NCBI GenBank assembly: GCA_019635285.1
Contig: JAHBZS010000006.1
Location: 62,001-126,000 of the forward strand
Direction of reading: 5' to 3'
From: Rubrivivax sp.
Lineage (GTDB): Bacteria > Pseudomonadota > Gammaproteobacteria > Burkholderiales > Burkholderiaceae_C
Length of the DNA: 64,000 nt
In this document: positions 43,211 through 51,448 of the stretch, piece after piece
Layout of the letters: each line of letters starts with the position of its first letter
Numbering within the stretch: the stretch's first letter is position 1
Position numbers and translations under genes: made by a program
The notes under the pieces: model-generated
What the model saw: the letters and a program-made list of their open reading frames with translations, nothing else
What the model was told of the DNA's origin: nothing
The model's database searches: none

Positions 43211-45637
43211 ATGCAATTCCCCGAATCCTGGTTGCGCGAGTTCTGCAACCCGCCCATCACCACCGCCGAACTGGCTGAGTTGCTGACCATGGCCGGCCTG
43301 GAGGTGGAAGACACCCGCCCCGTAGCCCCGCCGACCCGCGGCGTGGTGGTCGCCGAGATCGTCGAAGCGACGCAGCACCCCAACGCCGACCGCCTGCGCG
43401 TGTGCAAGGTGAACGCCGGCGCGCATTCGCCGGACGGCCCGCTGCAGATCGTCTGCGGCGCGCCCAACGCCCGCGTCGGCATCCGCGTCCCGCTAGCCCT
43501 GGTGGGCGCCGAGCTGCCGCCGGCGGAGGAGGGCGGCGCGCCCTTCGCCATCAAGGTGGGCAAGCTGCGCGGCGTCGACAGCTTCGGCATGCTGTGTTCG
43601 GCGCGCGAGCTCAAGCTCTCCGACGACCACGCCGGGCTGCTCGAGCTGGCGGCCGATGCGCCGCTGGGCGCCGATATCCGCAGCGTGCTGGGGCTGGACG
43701 ACACGGTCTTCACGCTGAAGCTCACGCCCAACCTGGCGCATGCGCTCAGCGTCTACGGCGTGGCGCGCGAAGTGTCGGCGCTGACCGGCGCGCCGCTGCA
43801 GACGCCGCGCATCGAGCCCGTGCCGCCGCGCCACGACCAGAAACTGCCGGTGCGGGTCGAAGCCTCGGACCTGTGCGGCCGCTTCTCCGGCCGCATCATC
43901 CGCAACGTCAACACCCGCGCGCAGACCCCCGCCTGGATGGTCGAGCGCCTGGCGCGCTGCGGCCAGCGGTCGGTGACGGCGCTGGTCGACATCTCGAACT
44001 ACGTGATGTTCGAGTACAGCCGGCCGACGCACATCTTCGACCTGGACAAGATCCACGACCACCTGGAAGTGCGCTGGGGCCGCCCAGGCGAGACGCTGAA
44101 GCTGCTCAACGGCAACACCATCGACATCGACCCGTCGGTCGGCGTGATCGCCGACGCGCGCCAGGTGGAATCGCTGGCCGGCATCATGGGCGGCGACGCC
44201 ACCGCCGTGTCCGACGACACGCACCATGTGTACGTCGAGGCCGCGTTCTGGTGGCCCGAAGCCGTGGCGGGGCGCTCGCGGCGCTTCAATTTCTCCACCG
44301 AGGCCGGGCATCGCTTCGAGCGCGGTGTGGATCCCGCGTCGACGGCCTTGCACATCGAGCGGGTGACGCAGTTGATCCTGCAGATCTGCGGCGGCGAGCC
44401 CGGCCCGCTGGATGACCAGACGCTGCGCCTGCCGCCGCTGCGGCCGGTGACGCTGCGTGTGGCGCGCGCGGCCAAGGTCATCGGCATGCCGTTGACGCAG
44501 GCGCAGTGCGCCACCGTGTTCCGCCGCCTGGGCTTCGAGTTCAGCGAAGGCGAGGGCACGATCACGGTGACGCCGCCGAGCTGGCGCTTCGACCTGCTGA
44601 TCGAAGAAGACCTGATCGAAGAGGTGGCGCGCATCATCGGCTACCAGCAGCTGCCCGACACGCCGCCGGTGGCGCCGATCCGCGCGCGCGTGGCCAGCGA
44701 ATCGCGCCGCGGCCCGCATGCCGCGCGCCAGGCGATGGCCGCGCTGGACTACCAGGAAACCATCAACTACAGCTTCGTCGAAGAGCGCTGGGAGCGCCAG
44801 CTGGCCGGCAACGACACGCCCATCCGCGTGCTCAACCCGATCGCCGCGCCGCTGGGCGTGATGCGTTCCAGCCTGTTCGGCAGCCTGCTCGGCGTGCTGC
44901 ACTACAACCTGGCGCGCCGCGCCGGCCGAGTGCGCGTGTTCGAGGTCGGCCGCGTGTTCCGGCGCGATGACGGCACGCCCGACAGCGGCACCAGCGTGGC
45001 CGGCGTGGCCCAGCCGCTGCGCCTGGGAGCGCTGGCCTACGGACCGGCGGCCATGCTGCAGTGGGGCCAGAAGGAGCGGGCGGTCGACTTCTTCGACCTC
45101 AAGGGTGACATCGAGGCGCTGCTCGCGCCGCGCCGGCCCCGGTTCGTGGCCGACACCCATCCCGCGCTGCACCCGGGGCGCTGTGCGCGCGTCGAACTCG
45201 ATGGCCGTGCCATCGGCCACGTCGGCGAACTGCACCCGCAATGGCGCCAGGCCTATGAGCTGCCCCAGGCGCCGCTGCTGTTCGAACTGGAGCTCGACGC
45301 GGTGCTGGCGCGCGACGTGCCGCAGGCCCAGCCGGTGCCCCGGCACCAGGCTTCATGGCGCGACCTGGCGCTGGTGCTGCGCGACGACGTGGCGCACGAC
45401 CGCGTGGTGGCCGCGCTGGCGCAGGACCCGTCCGGCCTGGTGCGCTCGGTGCTGCTGTTCGACGTCTACCGCCCCACGCAGCCGACCGGCGACATCGCGG
45501 CCGGCGAGCACAGCATGGCGCTGCGCCTGGAACTGCTGGACGACCAGGCCAACCTGACCGACGAGCGCATCGACGCCGCGGTCGCCGCGGCCGTGCAGCG
45601 CGCCCAACAGGCCTTCGGCGCGCGCCTGCGCGCCTGA
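43211..45637 (+). CDS. pheT: Phenylalanyl-tRNA synthetase beta subunit
   Basis: 808 aa. An OB-fold tRNA-binding domain (~40-150, VVVAEIVEATQHPNADRLRVCKVN), B3/B4 editing domain (~210-390), B5 DNA-binding-like domain (~400-470, RRLGFEFSEGEGTITVTPPSWRFDLLIEEDLIEEVARIIGY), catalytic-like core and the C-terminal ferredoxin-like FDX-ACB anticodon domain (RHQASWRDLALVLRDDV). All are of normal length. ihfA starts 15 bp later. Confidence 0.97.
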   Translation: MQFPESWLREFCNPPITTAELAELLTMAGLEVEDTRPVAPPTRGVVVAEIVEATQHPNADRLRVCKVNAGAHSPDGPLQIVCGAPNARVGIRVPLALVGAELPPAEEGGAPFAIKVGKLRGVDSFGMLCSARELKLSDDHAGLLELAADAPLGADIRSVLGLDDTVFTLKLTPNLAHALSVYGVAREVSALTGAPLQTPRIEPVPPRHDQKLPVRVEASDLCGRFSGRIIRNVNTRAQTPAWMVERLARCGQRSVTALVDISNYVMFEYSRPTHIFDLDKIHDHLEVRWGRPGETLKLLNGNTIDIDPSVGVIADARQVESLAGIMGGDATAVSDDTHHVYVEAAFWWPEAVAGRSRRFNFSTEAGHRFERGVDPASTALHIERVTQLILQICGGEPGPLDDQTLRLPPLRPVTLRVARAAKVIGMPLTQAQCATVFRRLGFEFSEGEGTITVTPPSWRFDLLIEEDLIEEVARIIGYQQLPDTPPVAPIRARVASESRRGPHAARQAMAALDYQETINYSFVEERWERQLAGNDTPIRVLNPIAAPLGVMRSSLFGSLLGVLHYNLARRAGRVRVFEVGRVFRRDDGTPDSGTSVAGVAQPLRLGALAYGPAAMLQWGQKERAVDFFDLKGDIEALLAPRRPRFVADTHPALHPGRCARVELDGRAIGHVGELHPQWRQAYELPQAPLLFELELDAVLARDVPQAQPVPRHQASWRDLALVLRDDVAHDRVVAALAQDPSGLVRSVLLFDVYRPTQPTGDIAAGEHSMALRLELLDDQANLTDERIDAAVAAAVQRAQQAFGARLRA

Positions 45638-45652
45638 ACACAAAGGAAGCCC

Positions 45653-45994
45653 ATGGACCCGGTGATCCTGCCGAGCATCGAGACGCCCACGTTGACCAAG
45701 GCCGACCTGGCCGAACTGCTGTTCGAGCGCCTGGGCCTGAACAAGCGCGAGTCCAAGGACATGGTCGAGGCCTACTTCGAGATCATCCACGACACCTTGG
45801 TCAAGGGCGGCGATGTCAAGCTGTCCGGCTTCGGCAACTTCAACATCCGGCGCAAGGCGCCGCGCCCCGGCCGCAACCCGCGCACCGGTGAGTCGATCCC
45901 GATCAAGGCGCGCAACGTCGTGACTTTTCATGCGAGTCACAAGTTGAAAGCCATCGTGCAAGGTGACACACCGCTGGAAGAAGACTTCGAGTAA
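45653..45994 (+). CDS. ihfA: Integration host factor subunit alpha
   Basis: DNA-bending protein, 113 aa. [75 protein letters not shown] (the beta-arm with the Arg-Asn-Pro tip) and the short acidic tail EEDFE are diagnostic. The order pheT-ihfA is conserved in proteobacteria. It often takes part in sigma-54 promoter activation, and a sigma-54 promoter candidate lies at 29395. Confidence 0.97.
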   Translation: MDPVILPSIETPTLTKADLAELLFERLGLNKRESKDMVEAYFEIIHDTLVKGGDVKLSGFGNFNIRRKAPRPGRNPRTGESIPIKARNVVTFHASHKLKAIVQGDTPLEEDFE

Positions 45995-46029
45995 AGTTTG
46001 AGCTTTCCCGTTAGATCGCGTTGATTTCA

Positions 46030-46479
46030 ATGGAGAAAGCGCTTCCGCCGATCCCCGCCAAACGCTACTTCACCATCGGTGAGGTGAGCGAGCTGTGCGG
46101 CGTGAAGCCCTATGTGCTGCGCTACTGGGAACAGGAGTTCACGCAGCTCAAGCCGATGAAGCGCCGCGGCAACCGGCGCTACTACCAGCACCATGAGGTG
46201 CTGCTGGTGCGGCGCATCCGCGACCTGCTGTACGACCAGGGTTTCACCATCAGCGGCGCGCGCAACCGGCTGAGCGAATTGGGTCACGCGCGCGGTGCAC
46301 CGCCCGTGCGCAGTGATGCCGAGTTGCCGCCGCTGGACGAAGCCCTCGACGAAGCGCCGCCGCCGGACGCCGGCGGCGACGCCGTCCAGGCGCTGCCGCT
46401 GCCGCCCGGCACGCGGGAATACACGGTGCAGCAGGTGCGCCAGGAACTGCAGTCGATCCGCGAGTTGCTGGCGCCCTAG
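46030..46479 (+). CDS. MerR family transcriptional regulator
   Basis: 149 aa. An N-terminal winged helix (KRYFTIGEVSELCGVKPYVLRYWEQEFTQLKPMKRRGNRRYYQHHEVLLVRRIRDLLYDQGFTI) is followed by an acidic, proline-rich linker and a C-terminal helix VQQVRQELQSIRELLAP. It lacks the Cys ligands of metal-sensing MerR members; this short form after ihfA is widely conserved, its signal unknown. An in-frame TTG at 46021 could add three residues. No strong Shine-Dalgarno is visible. Confidence 0.93.
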   Translation: MEKALPPIPAKRYFTIGEVSELCGVKPYVLRYWEQEFTQLKPMKRRGNRRYYQHHEVLLVRRIRDLLYDQGFTISGARNRLSELGHARGAPPVRSDAELPPLDEALDEAPPPDAGGDAVQALPLPPGTREYTVQQVRQELQSIRELLAP

Positions 46480-46508
46480 TGCCGGCAGGGGCCGCCTGGA
46501 GCGCAGTC

Positions 46509-46514
46509 TATAAT
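46509..46514 (+). promoter_or_regulatory. -10 box of tRNA-Pro(GGG)
   Basis: TATAAT, a perfect consensus, 12 bp before the tRNA at 46527. No convincing -35 hexamer at 17 bp. Confidence 0.6.
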
Positions 46515-46525
46515 TCTCCGTTCAG

Positions 46526-46603
<78 letters not shown>

Positions 46604-46610
46604 CTGAAAT

Positions 46611-46651
46611 CAACGGGTCAGGTCCCACAAGGGGCTGGCCCGTTGTCCTTT
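46611..46651 (+). terminator. Probable terminator of tRNA-Pro(GGG)
   Basis: CAACGGG (46611-46617) pairs with CCCGTTG (46639-46645), extended by CAG/CTG; followed by TCCTTT. The T run is weak. Confidence 0.5.
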
Positions 46652-46672
46652 CGGGCGACGACGGTCATGGCT

Positions 46673-47161
46673 TCAGGCGAGCCCCGCCTTGTCCAGGCCC
46701 AGCGCCTTGTCCCTCGATCCGGGCACCGTGCGAAAGGTGACGCATAGGCGGTTCCAGGCGTTGATGCTCGCCACGCGAAAGGTCAGCGCCGAGAGTTCCG
46801 GGTCGCTGAAGTGGCGGCGCGCCTCGTCGTAGAGCGCGTCCGGCACGCCCCCCGGCGCCATGCGCGTGACGGCTTCGGTCCATTCGAGCGCGACGCGCTC
46901 CCTGGGCGTGAACAGCGGGGAGTCGTGCCAGGCCGCCACGTGATGCAGACGCAGCTCGCGTTCGCCGTGCAGCCGGGCCTCCTTGGCATGCATGTCGAGA
47001 CAGAACGCGCAGCCGTTGATCTGCGACGCGCGGATGTCCACCAGGTGGGCCAGCCCCGCATCTAGATGCTCGCTGTCGGCGATGGTCTTGCTGAGTTCCG
47101 CCAGCTTCTTGAAGAGCGCGGGGGTTTGGTGTGCGTAGTCCAGGCGGGCCTGCGGGTTCAT
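46673..47161 (-). CDS. Carboxymuconolactone decarboxylase / AhpD-like peroxidase-related protein
   Basis: 162 aa all-helical protein of the AhpD-like group. The redox motif CAFCLDMH (Cys-x-x-Cys...His) lies at ~51-58 within INGCAFCLDMHAKEARLHGE; the remainder EWTEAVTRMAPGGVPDALYDEARRHFSDPELSALTFRVASINAWNRL matches the YnjA-type subgroup. Such proteins reduce peroxides with thiol donors. AAAGGA lies eight bases before the ATG. Its 5' leader is unusual: a small Trp-Trp frame and a perfect terminator hairpin lie upstream in the same direction (47235-47425). Confidence 0.92.
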   Translation of the reverse strand: MNPQARLDYAHQTPALFKKLAELSKTIADSEHLDAGLAHLVDIRASQINGCAFCLDMHAKEARLHGERELRLHHVAAWHDSPLFTPRERVALEWTEAVTRMAPGGVPDALYDEARRHFSDPELSALTFRVASINAWNRLCVTFRTVPGSRDKALGLDKAGLA

Positions 47162-47234
47162 GCTCGATGTCCTTTCAACAACTGGGCGGTGTCGCTGCGC
47201 ATGCATGGTGATGGGCCACTGCGCGGCGCGCCCC

Positions 47235-47262
47235 AAAAAAACAAGGCTCCATCGGAGCCTTG
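47235..47262 (-). terminator. Intrinsic terminator / attenuator in the AhpD-like gene leader
   Basis: Minus strand: CAAGGCTCC-GAT-GGAGCCTTG, a perfect 9-bp stem with a 3-base loop, then seven T. It stands 73 bp before the AhpD-like start and after the small leader frame, so it would prevent transcription of that gene unless relieved. Confidence 0.85.
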
Positions 47263-47272
47263 CATCGCATCA

Positions 47273-47304
47273 CTTCAGCGCCCGTGAGGCACGGCGCTTC
47301 GAAG
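47273..47304 (-). promoter_or_regulatory. Hairpin between leader peptide and terminator
   Basis: Minus strand: CTTC-(ga)-AGCGCC-GTG, loop CCT, CAC-(g)-GGCGCT-GAAG, thirteen pairs with two small bulges. A competing palindrome CGCTTCGAAGCG lies in its 5' arm, so alternative foldings are possible, as an attenuation switch needs. Confidence 0.5.
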
Positions 47305-47326
47305 CGTCAACTCGTGGCAGTGACGA

Positions 47327-47410
47327 TCACCGGTCTGTTCCCGAGGGGAGCCGTTCCGACCCGATCCACCACAGCGTCTGCATGGACGCGGAATGAGTGT
47401 GGAACTTCAA
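47327..47410 (-). CDS. Small Trp-Trp leader peptide, 27 codons
   Basis: Starts with TTG at 47410, seven bases after AGGAGG within AAAGGAGGTGATCC (47412-47425), a full-length complement of the 16S rRNA 3' end. The peptide begins MKFHTHSASMQTLWWIGSER and ends PSGTDR, stop 47327-47329; an internal ATG would give 18 residues. Tandem TGG codons, then a hairpin and a terminator in the same direction, resemble trp-type attenuator leaders. Which signal it senses is unknown; there are no trp genes here. It could instead be a free-standing small protein. Confidence 0.55.
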   Translation of the reverse strand: MKFHTHSASMQTLWWIGSERLPSGTDR

Positions 47411-47567
47411 CGGATCACCTCCTTTCGCGGCGCAGCAAGATCACTGCGGGGGGGATGTTGCCGCAAGCCGCCGCCGCCTGCAATCCCGAGCGACCCGAGC
47501 GCGTCGCTCGAGTAGGACGCGCGGGCCGACGGCGGCCGGCGGCCTGGGCGCCGCGCTGGAACCCGCG

Positions 47568-47882
47568 CTAGAACTTCAGCTCGTCCACCTCGTACAGCGA
47601 CATCTGCGGCGCCGCGGTCGCGCAGGCCGCCGCCGCCTTGACGAAGGCGCGCGAGGCCGGCACCGCAAAATGCGCCAGCAGCGCCGCGCGGTCGGCCCAT
47701 TCCTCGACGAACACCAGGCGCAACGGGTCTTCGACGTCGCGGTGCACCGCATGGCTCAGGCAGCCGGGCTCGGTGCGCGAGCGCCGCACGTGTTCCAGAC
47801 TCAGGCGCAGCAGTTCGTCGACCTGCTCCGGCCGTGCCTGGAGGCTGCCGGTGACCACCACCTTGCGCGGCGCCTCAGGCAT
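47568..47882 (-). CDS. Antibiotic biosynthesis monooxygenase (quinol monooxygenase-like) domain protein
   Basis: 104 aa ABM ferredoxin-like fold: VVVTGSLQARPEQVDELLRLSLEHVRRSRTEPGCLSHAVHRDVEDPLRLVFVEEWADRAALLAHFAVPASRAFVKAA. The pattern EPGCLSHAVHRD then FVEEWAD is shared with YgiN-type quinol monooxygenases. It overlaps the upstream haem-binding-like gene by 8 nt. Redox-active quinones or aromatic compounds are possible substrates. The 406 bp to the AhpD-like gene contains the Trp-Trp leader and otherwise no gene. Confidence 0.88.
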   Translation of the reverse strand: MPEAPRKVVVTGSLQARPEQVDELLRLSLEHVRRSRTEPGCLSHAVHRDVEDPLRLVFVEEWADRAALLAHFAVPASRAFVKAAAACATAAPQMSLYEVDELKF

Positions 47883-48300
47883 GTTTCAGTCCCACCGCGG
47901 CAATGCCGGCGATGCAGATCTCCTCGTCCTCGTCGCCCGTGCCGCCCGACGCACCGGCCGCGCCGATCGTCTGGCCGGCCGCATCCTGGATCAGCACCGC
48001 GCCGGTCTGCGGCAGGAACTTCTGCGACGACACGGCAGCCAGCGCGGTCATGAAGGCCGGCAGGTCCTTGGCACGCTGGGCCAGCGCGCGCGAGTTCACG
48101 CCCATGCCCAGCGCGGCGCTGGCCTTGCCGTTGGCAATGTCGATGCGCAGCGCGGTGGCGCCATCCTCGCGCGCCGCGGCCTTGATCTGGCCGGCGGCGT
48201 CGACGACGACCAGGCCCATCGGCTTGTAGCCCTTGGCGCGGGCGGCGGCAAAGGCAGCGGAGATCAGGCCCTGGGCCTGCGAATAGGTCAATGCACTCAT
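47875..48300 (-). CDS. GlcG/HbpS-like haem-binding family protein
   Basis: 141 aa. ALTYSQAQGLISAAFAAARAKGYKPMGLVVVDAAGQIKAAAREDGA and the Gly-rich end VLIQDAAGQTIGAAGASGGTGDEDEEICIAGI are typical of DUF336/GlcG/HbpS proteins, which bind haem or small aromatic ligands in some species. Cytosolic (no signal peptide). Overlaps the monooxygenase-like gene, so they are co-translated. It is divergent from the YVTN-repeat protein gene. Confidence 0.88.
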   Translation of the reverse strand: MSALTYSQAQGLISAAFAAARAKGYKPMGLVVVDAAGQIKAAAREDGATALRIDIANGKASAALGMGVNSRALAQRAKDLPAFMTALAAVSSQKFLPQTGAVLIQDAAGQTIGAAGASGGTGDEDEEICIAGIAAVGLKHA

Positions 48301-48420
48301 CGGTGAGTCGGTCTGAAGAATCGAAGGGAACCCCGATTCTTGCGCATCGGCAAGGCCGCCCCCTGCCGCCGCCTTATGCTCGCGGCCGTGCCGATGCGCC
48401 ACTACCGCAAACGACTCACC

Positions 48421-49584
48421 ATGAAGCTCCTTCGCAGATCCCTGGTCGCGCTGTGCACACTGGCCACCGGCTTCGGCGCCGCCGCGCAGATTGCCGTCTC
48501 GGTCAACGACAACAAGATGGTGCTGGACAACGGCGTGGCCAAGGTGGTGCCGAATGCACCGCCCGACACCCTGGCCTTGATCGACATGAAGACGATGCCG
48601 CCGCGGCTGCTCGACGAGATCGAGGTACCGGGCAGCGTGGTCGGCCCGCCGCTGTCGGTGGCGGTGGCGCCCGACGAGTCGATCGCGCTGGTGACGTCGG
48701 CGGTGAAGGTCTCGCCGGCCGAGCCCACCAAGACCGTGCCCGACAACCGCATGTCGGTCATCGACCTGACGGTGCGCCCGCCGCGCATCATCGCCACCTT
48801 GACGACCGGCGCCTCGCCGGCCGGCGTGTCCATCAACCGCGCGGGCACGCTGGCCCTGGTGGCCAATCGGGGCGACTGCACGGTGTCGGTCTTCACCATC
48901 GCGGGCAAGACGGTGACGCCGGCGGGCACGGTCGCCCTCGGCGGCGCGCCCGATTGCGGCGCCAGCCACGTGGCCATCAGCCCGGATGGCCGCCGCGCGC
49001 TGGTGACACGCGACAACGACCACAAGATCTCGGTGCTGGCCATCGACGGCACCAAGGTGGAGCCCACCCAGCGCGACATGAACGCCGGCCTGCGGCCCTA
49101 TGGCATCGACATCTGCGTGCCGGGCCGCATCGCGGTGGTGGCCAACATCGGCGCCGGGCAGGGCGATGCCGACACGATCAGCGTCATCGACATGACGGCC
49201 GCGCCGCCGCGCATCGTCGAAACGCTCAGCGTCGGCCAAACGCCCGAAGGCATCAAGTGCTCGCCCGACGGCACGTACGTGGCCGTGGTGGTGATGAACG
49301 GCAGCAACAAGGCCAAGGAGTCGCCCTTCTACAACCCGCAGGGCAAGCTGCTGCTGTACATGGTGGCGGGCAAGACGCTGCAGAAGTTCGGCGAGCTGCC
49401 CATCGGCAACTGGTCGCAGGGCGTGGCCTTCGCGCCCGACGGACTGACGGTGCTGGTGCAGAACATGGTGCAGAAGGACATCCAGGTCTTCCGCATCGAC
49501 GGCATGCGCCTGGTCGATACCGGCCAGCGCATTCCGCTCAAGGGCGGTGGCGCCGCATTGCGCACCGCCGACAAGCCGCGCTGA
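48421..49584 (+). CDS. Secreted YVTN-type beta-propeller protein
   Basis: 387 aa. Signal peptide (LVALCTLATGFGAAAQ), then repeated blades with patterns such as VAVAPDESIALVTS, VSINRAGTLALVANRGDCTVSVF, HVAISPDGRRALVTRDNDHKISVL and GIKCSPDGTYVAVVVMNG. A periplasmic seven-bladed propeller of the YncE/YVTN class is likely; its ligand is unknown. The ATG at 48421 starts the signal peptide; upstream in-frame ATGs would add a non-secretory arm. A cardiolipin synthase gene follows after 7 nt. Confidence 0.85.
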   Translation: MKLLRRSLVALCTLATGFGAAAQIAVSVNDNKMVLDNGVAKVVPNAPPDTLALIDMKTMPPRLLDEIEVPGSVVGPPLSVAVAPDESIALVTSAVKVSPAEPTKTVPDNRMSVIDLTVRPPRIIATLTTGASPAGVSINRAGTLALVANRGDCTVSVFTIAGKTVTPAGTVALGGAPDCGASHVAISPDGRRALVTRDNDHKISVLAIDGTKVEPTQRDMNAGLRPYGIDICVPGRIAVVANIGAGQGDADTISVIDMTAAPPRIVETLSVGQTPEGIKCSPDGTYVAVVVMNGSNKAKESPFYNPQGKLLLYMVAGKTLQKFGELPIGNWSQGVAFAPDGLTVLVQNMVQKDIQVFRIDGMRLVDTGQRIPLKGGGAALRTADKPR

Positions 49585-49591
49585 GCGGCCC

Positions 49592-50989
49592 GTGATCTTC
49601 ATCGATCACTACCTGTCCATCCACGGCCTGGTCGTGGTGGCCGGGCTGCTGCTGTACGTGGTGGTGTCGCACCTGACCGAGCAGCGCCGCCACCCCACCG
49701 CGGCCATCGCCTGGGTGCTGTTCATCATCCTGATGCCCTATGCGGCGATGCCGGTCTTCCTGGCCTTCGGCTCGCGCAAGCAGGCACGGCCGCGCACGGC
49801 GCGCGGCCACCATGTGGCGCCGCAGGGTGTGGGCGGCTCGTGGGTGCTGCAGACGCTGCATGCGCTGGGCCAGCCGGCGCCGGCCGAATACCGCGAGCTG
49901 AACATCCACGCCGACGGCAGCCAGGCCCTGCAGGCGCTGTGGTTGCACCTGGACAGGGCGCAGGAGTCGATCGACATCTGCACCTTCATCCTCGGCCGCG
50001 GCCCGGTCGGCCAGCGTGTGATGGAGCTGCTGTGCGCCAAGGCGCGCGCCGGCGTGCGCGTGCGCCTGCTGCTCGACGGCATGGGCAGCCTGATGGCCGG
50101 GCGCCCCGACCTGCGGCCGCTGCGCGACGCCGGTGCGTGGGTGACGCTCTTCGTGCCGCCGCTGCATTCGCCGCTGAAGGGCCGCACCAACCTGCGCGAC
50201 CACCGCAAGATGCTGATCGTCGACGCGTCGCTGGACTCGCGCCGGCTGTGGAGCGGCGGGCGCAACCTGGCGTCGGAATACTTCGAGGGCACGCCCGGCG
50301 ATCCGCCGTGGCACGACCTGAGTTTCGACCTCGGCGGGCCGCTGGTGCGCCAGGCCGCGGCGCTGTTCGAGCGCGACTGGGCCTTCGCCAACACCGAGCG
50401 GGCCCCCGAGGAAATGCCGCCCGAAGACGAGCAGGACAGCAACGAACGTCCGGCGCACGGTGCGCAACTGGTCGCCTCCGGGCCGGACCAGGTGGACGAC
50501 ACGGTCTATGCGCTGCTGCTCAGCGCCGCCTACCAGGCGCGGCGCCACATCGCGCTGGTCACGCCGTACTTCGTGCCGGATGGCGCGCTGGTGCTGGCGC
50601 TGTCGCTGGCGGCGCGCCGCGGGGTGGAGATCGACCTGCTGATGCCGGCACGCTCCAACCACCGGCTGTCCGACATCGCGCGCGGTCGCCCGGTGCGCGC
50701 ACTGGCGCAGGCCGGCGTGCGCATCTGGCTGGCACCGCAGATGCTGCATGCCAAGCTGGCGGTGGTCGACGGCATGCTGGCGCTGGCCGGCTCGGCCAAC
50801 CTCGACAGCCGCAGCCTGTTCCTCAACTACGAGATGATGATGGCCTTCCACGAGCCCGGCGACGTGCAGCGCTTCCGCGACTGGTTCGAGCGCGAGAAGC
50901 TCTCGGCACGGCCCTATGTGCTGCGCCAGCCGGGGCTGTGGCGCGACCTGGCCGAGGGCATGGTGCTGTGGGTGGGTTTCCAGCTTTGA
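49592..50989 (+). CDS. Cardiolipin synthase (phospholipase D family)
   Basis: Joins two phosphatidylglycerols to make cardiolipin. 465 aa with two N-terminal membrane helices (HGLVVVAGLLLYVVVSHL and AIAWVLFIILMPYAAMPVFLAF), then two HKD motifs: DHRKMLIVD (His204) and LHAKLAVVDG (His386). The insert with EEMPPEDEQDSNE lies between the halves. The start is GTG at 49592, 7 nt after the preceding stop. The N-terminal part is short relative to ClsA but both catalytic sites are intact. Confidence 0.9.
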   Translation: MIFIDHYLSIHGLVVVAGLLLYVVVSHLTEQRRHPTAAIAWVLFIILMPYAAMPVFLAFGSRKQARPRTARGHHVAPQGVGGSWVLQTLHALGQPAPAEYRELNIHADGSQALQALWLHLDRAQESIDICTFILGRGPVGQRVMELLCAKARAGVRVRLLLDGMGSLMAGRPDLRPLRDAGAWVTLFVPPLHSPLKGRTNLRDHRKMLIVDASLDSRRLWSGGRNLASEYFEGTPGDPPWHDLSFDLGGPLVRQAAALFERDWAFANTERAPEEMPPEDEQDSNERPAHGAQLVASGPDQVDDTVYALLLSAAYQARRHIALVTPYFVPDGALVLALSLAARRGVEIDLLMPARSNHRLSDIARGRPVRALAQAGVRIWLAPQMLHAKLAVVDGMLALAGSANLDSRSLFLNYEMMMAFHEPGDVQRFRDWFEREKLSARPYVLRQPGLWRDLAEGMVLWVGFQL

Positions 50990-51064
50990 GCCGTGCCGGC
51001 GCCGGCTGGCCTGGCGGCGCTGTCGCTTCCGACATGGTCGTCCTACAGGTCGGCCGCCGCAGCG

Positions 51065-51448
51065 TCAGCGGCTGACCATCTTGCGCATCAGGTCGTCGAG
51101 CGCGGCGTCCAGGTCGTCGCAGCGCCCGGTGTGCACCGCCGACACCTGCACGCTGGTGCTGCGCGGCGCCACCAGCCAGTGGAAGCGTTCGCGCGCCGAC
51201 AGCTTGCCCAGGGCGCCCGCCGCCGGTCCGCCCTGGCACACGGCCTCGATGCCGGCCAGCGCGGCACGGATCGGCTGCGGGTCCACACCCGGGGCCAGGC
51301 AGCGCAGCACGCCGTCGTCCAGCGCGAAGCGCGCCCGCAGGTAGCGGTTCGCCGGGCAGGACAGGATCACGCCGGCATTGATCTGCTCGCCGCGCTCCAC
51401 GCGCGGCAGCACACGCACGATGGCGTAGTCATAAGCGAGCATGGGCAT
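51065..51448 (-). CDS. DUF3037 protein
   Basis: 127 aa. MLAYDYAIVRVLPRVERGEQINAGVILSCPANRYLRARF and RERFHWLVAPRSTSVQVSAVHTGRC are the conserved pieces of DUF3037. Start at ATG 51448 (MPMLAYD), with GAGGAAG six bases upstream. It lies downstream of and overlaps the HipA-like kinase gene by 20 nt, and the two families often occur side by side, which suggests that they act together. Function unknown. Confidence 0.85.
   Translation of the reverse strand: MPMLAYDYAIVRVLPRVERGEQINAGVILSCPANRYLRARFALDDGVLRCLAPGVDPQPIRAALAGIEAVCQGGPAAGALGKLSARERFHWLVAPRSTSVQVSAVHTGRCDDLDAALDDLMRKMVSR

Noticed and set aside
47412..47425. GGATCACCTCCTTT on the plus strand looks like the 3' end of 16S rRNA
   Set aside because: The bases before it show no 16S helix 44/45 sequence and no ITS or 23S follows; it is the reverse complement of an ideal Shine-Dalgarno for the minus-strand leader frame.
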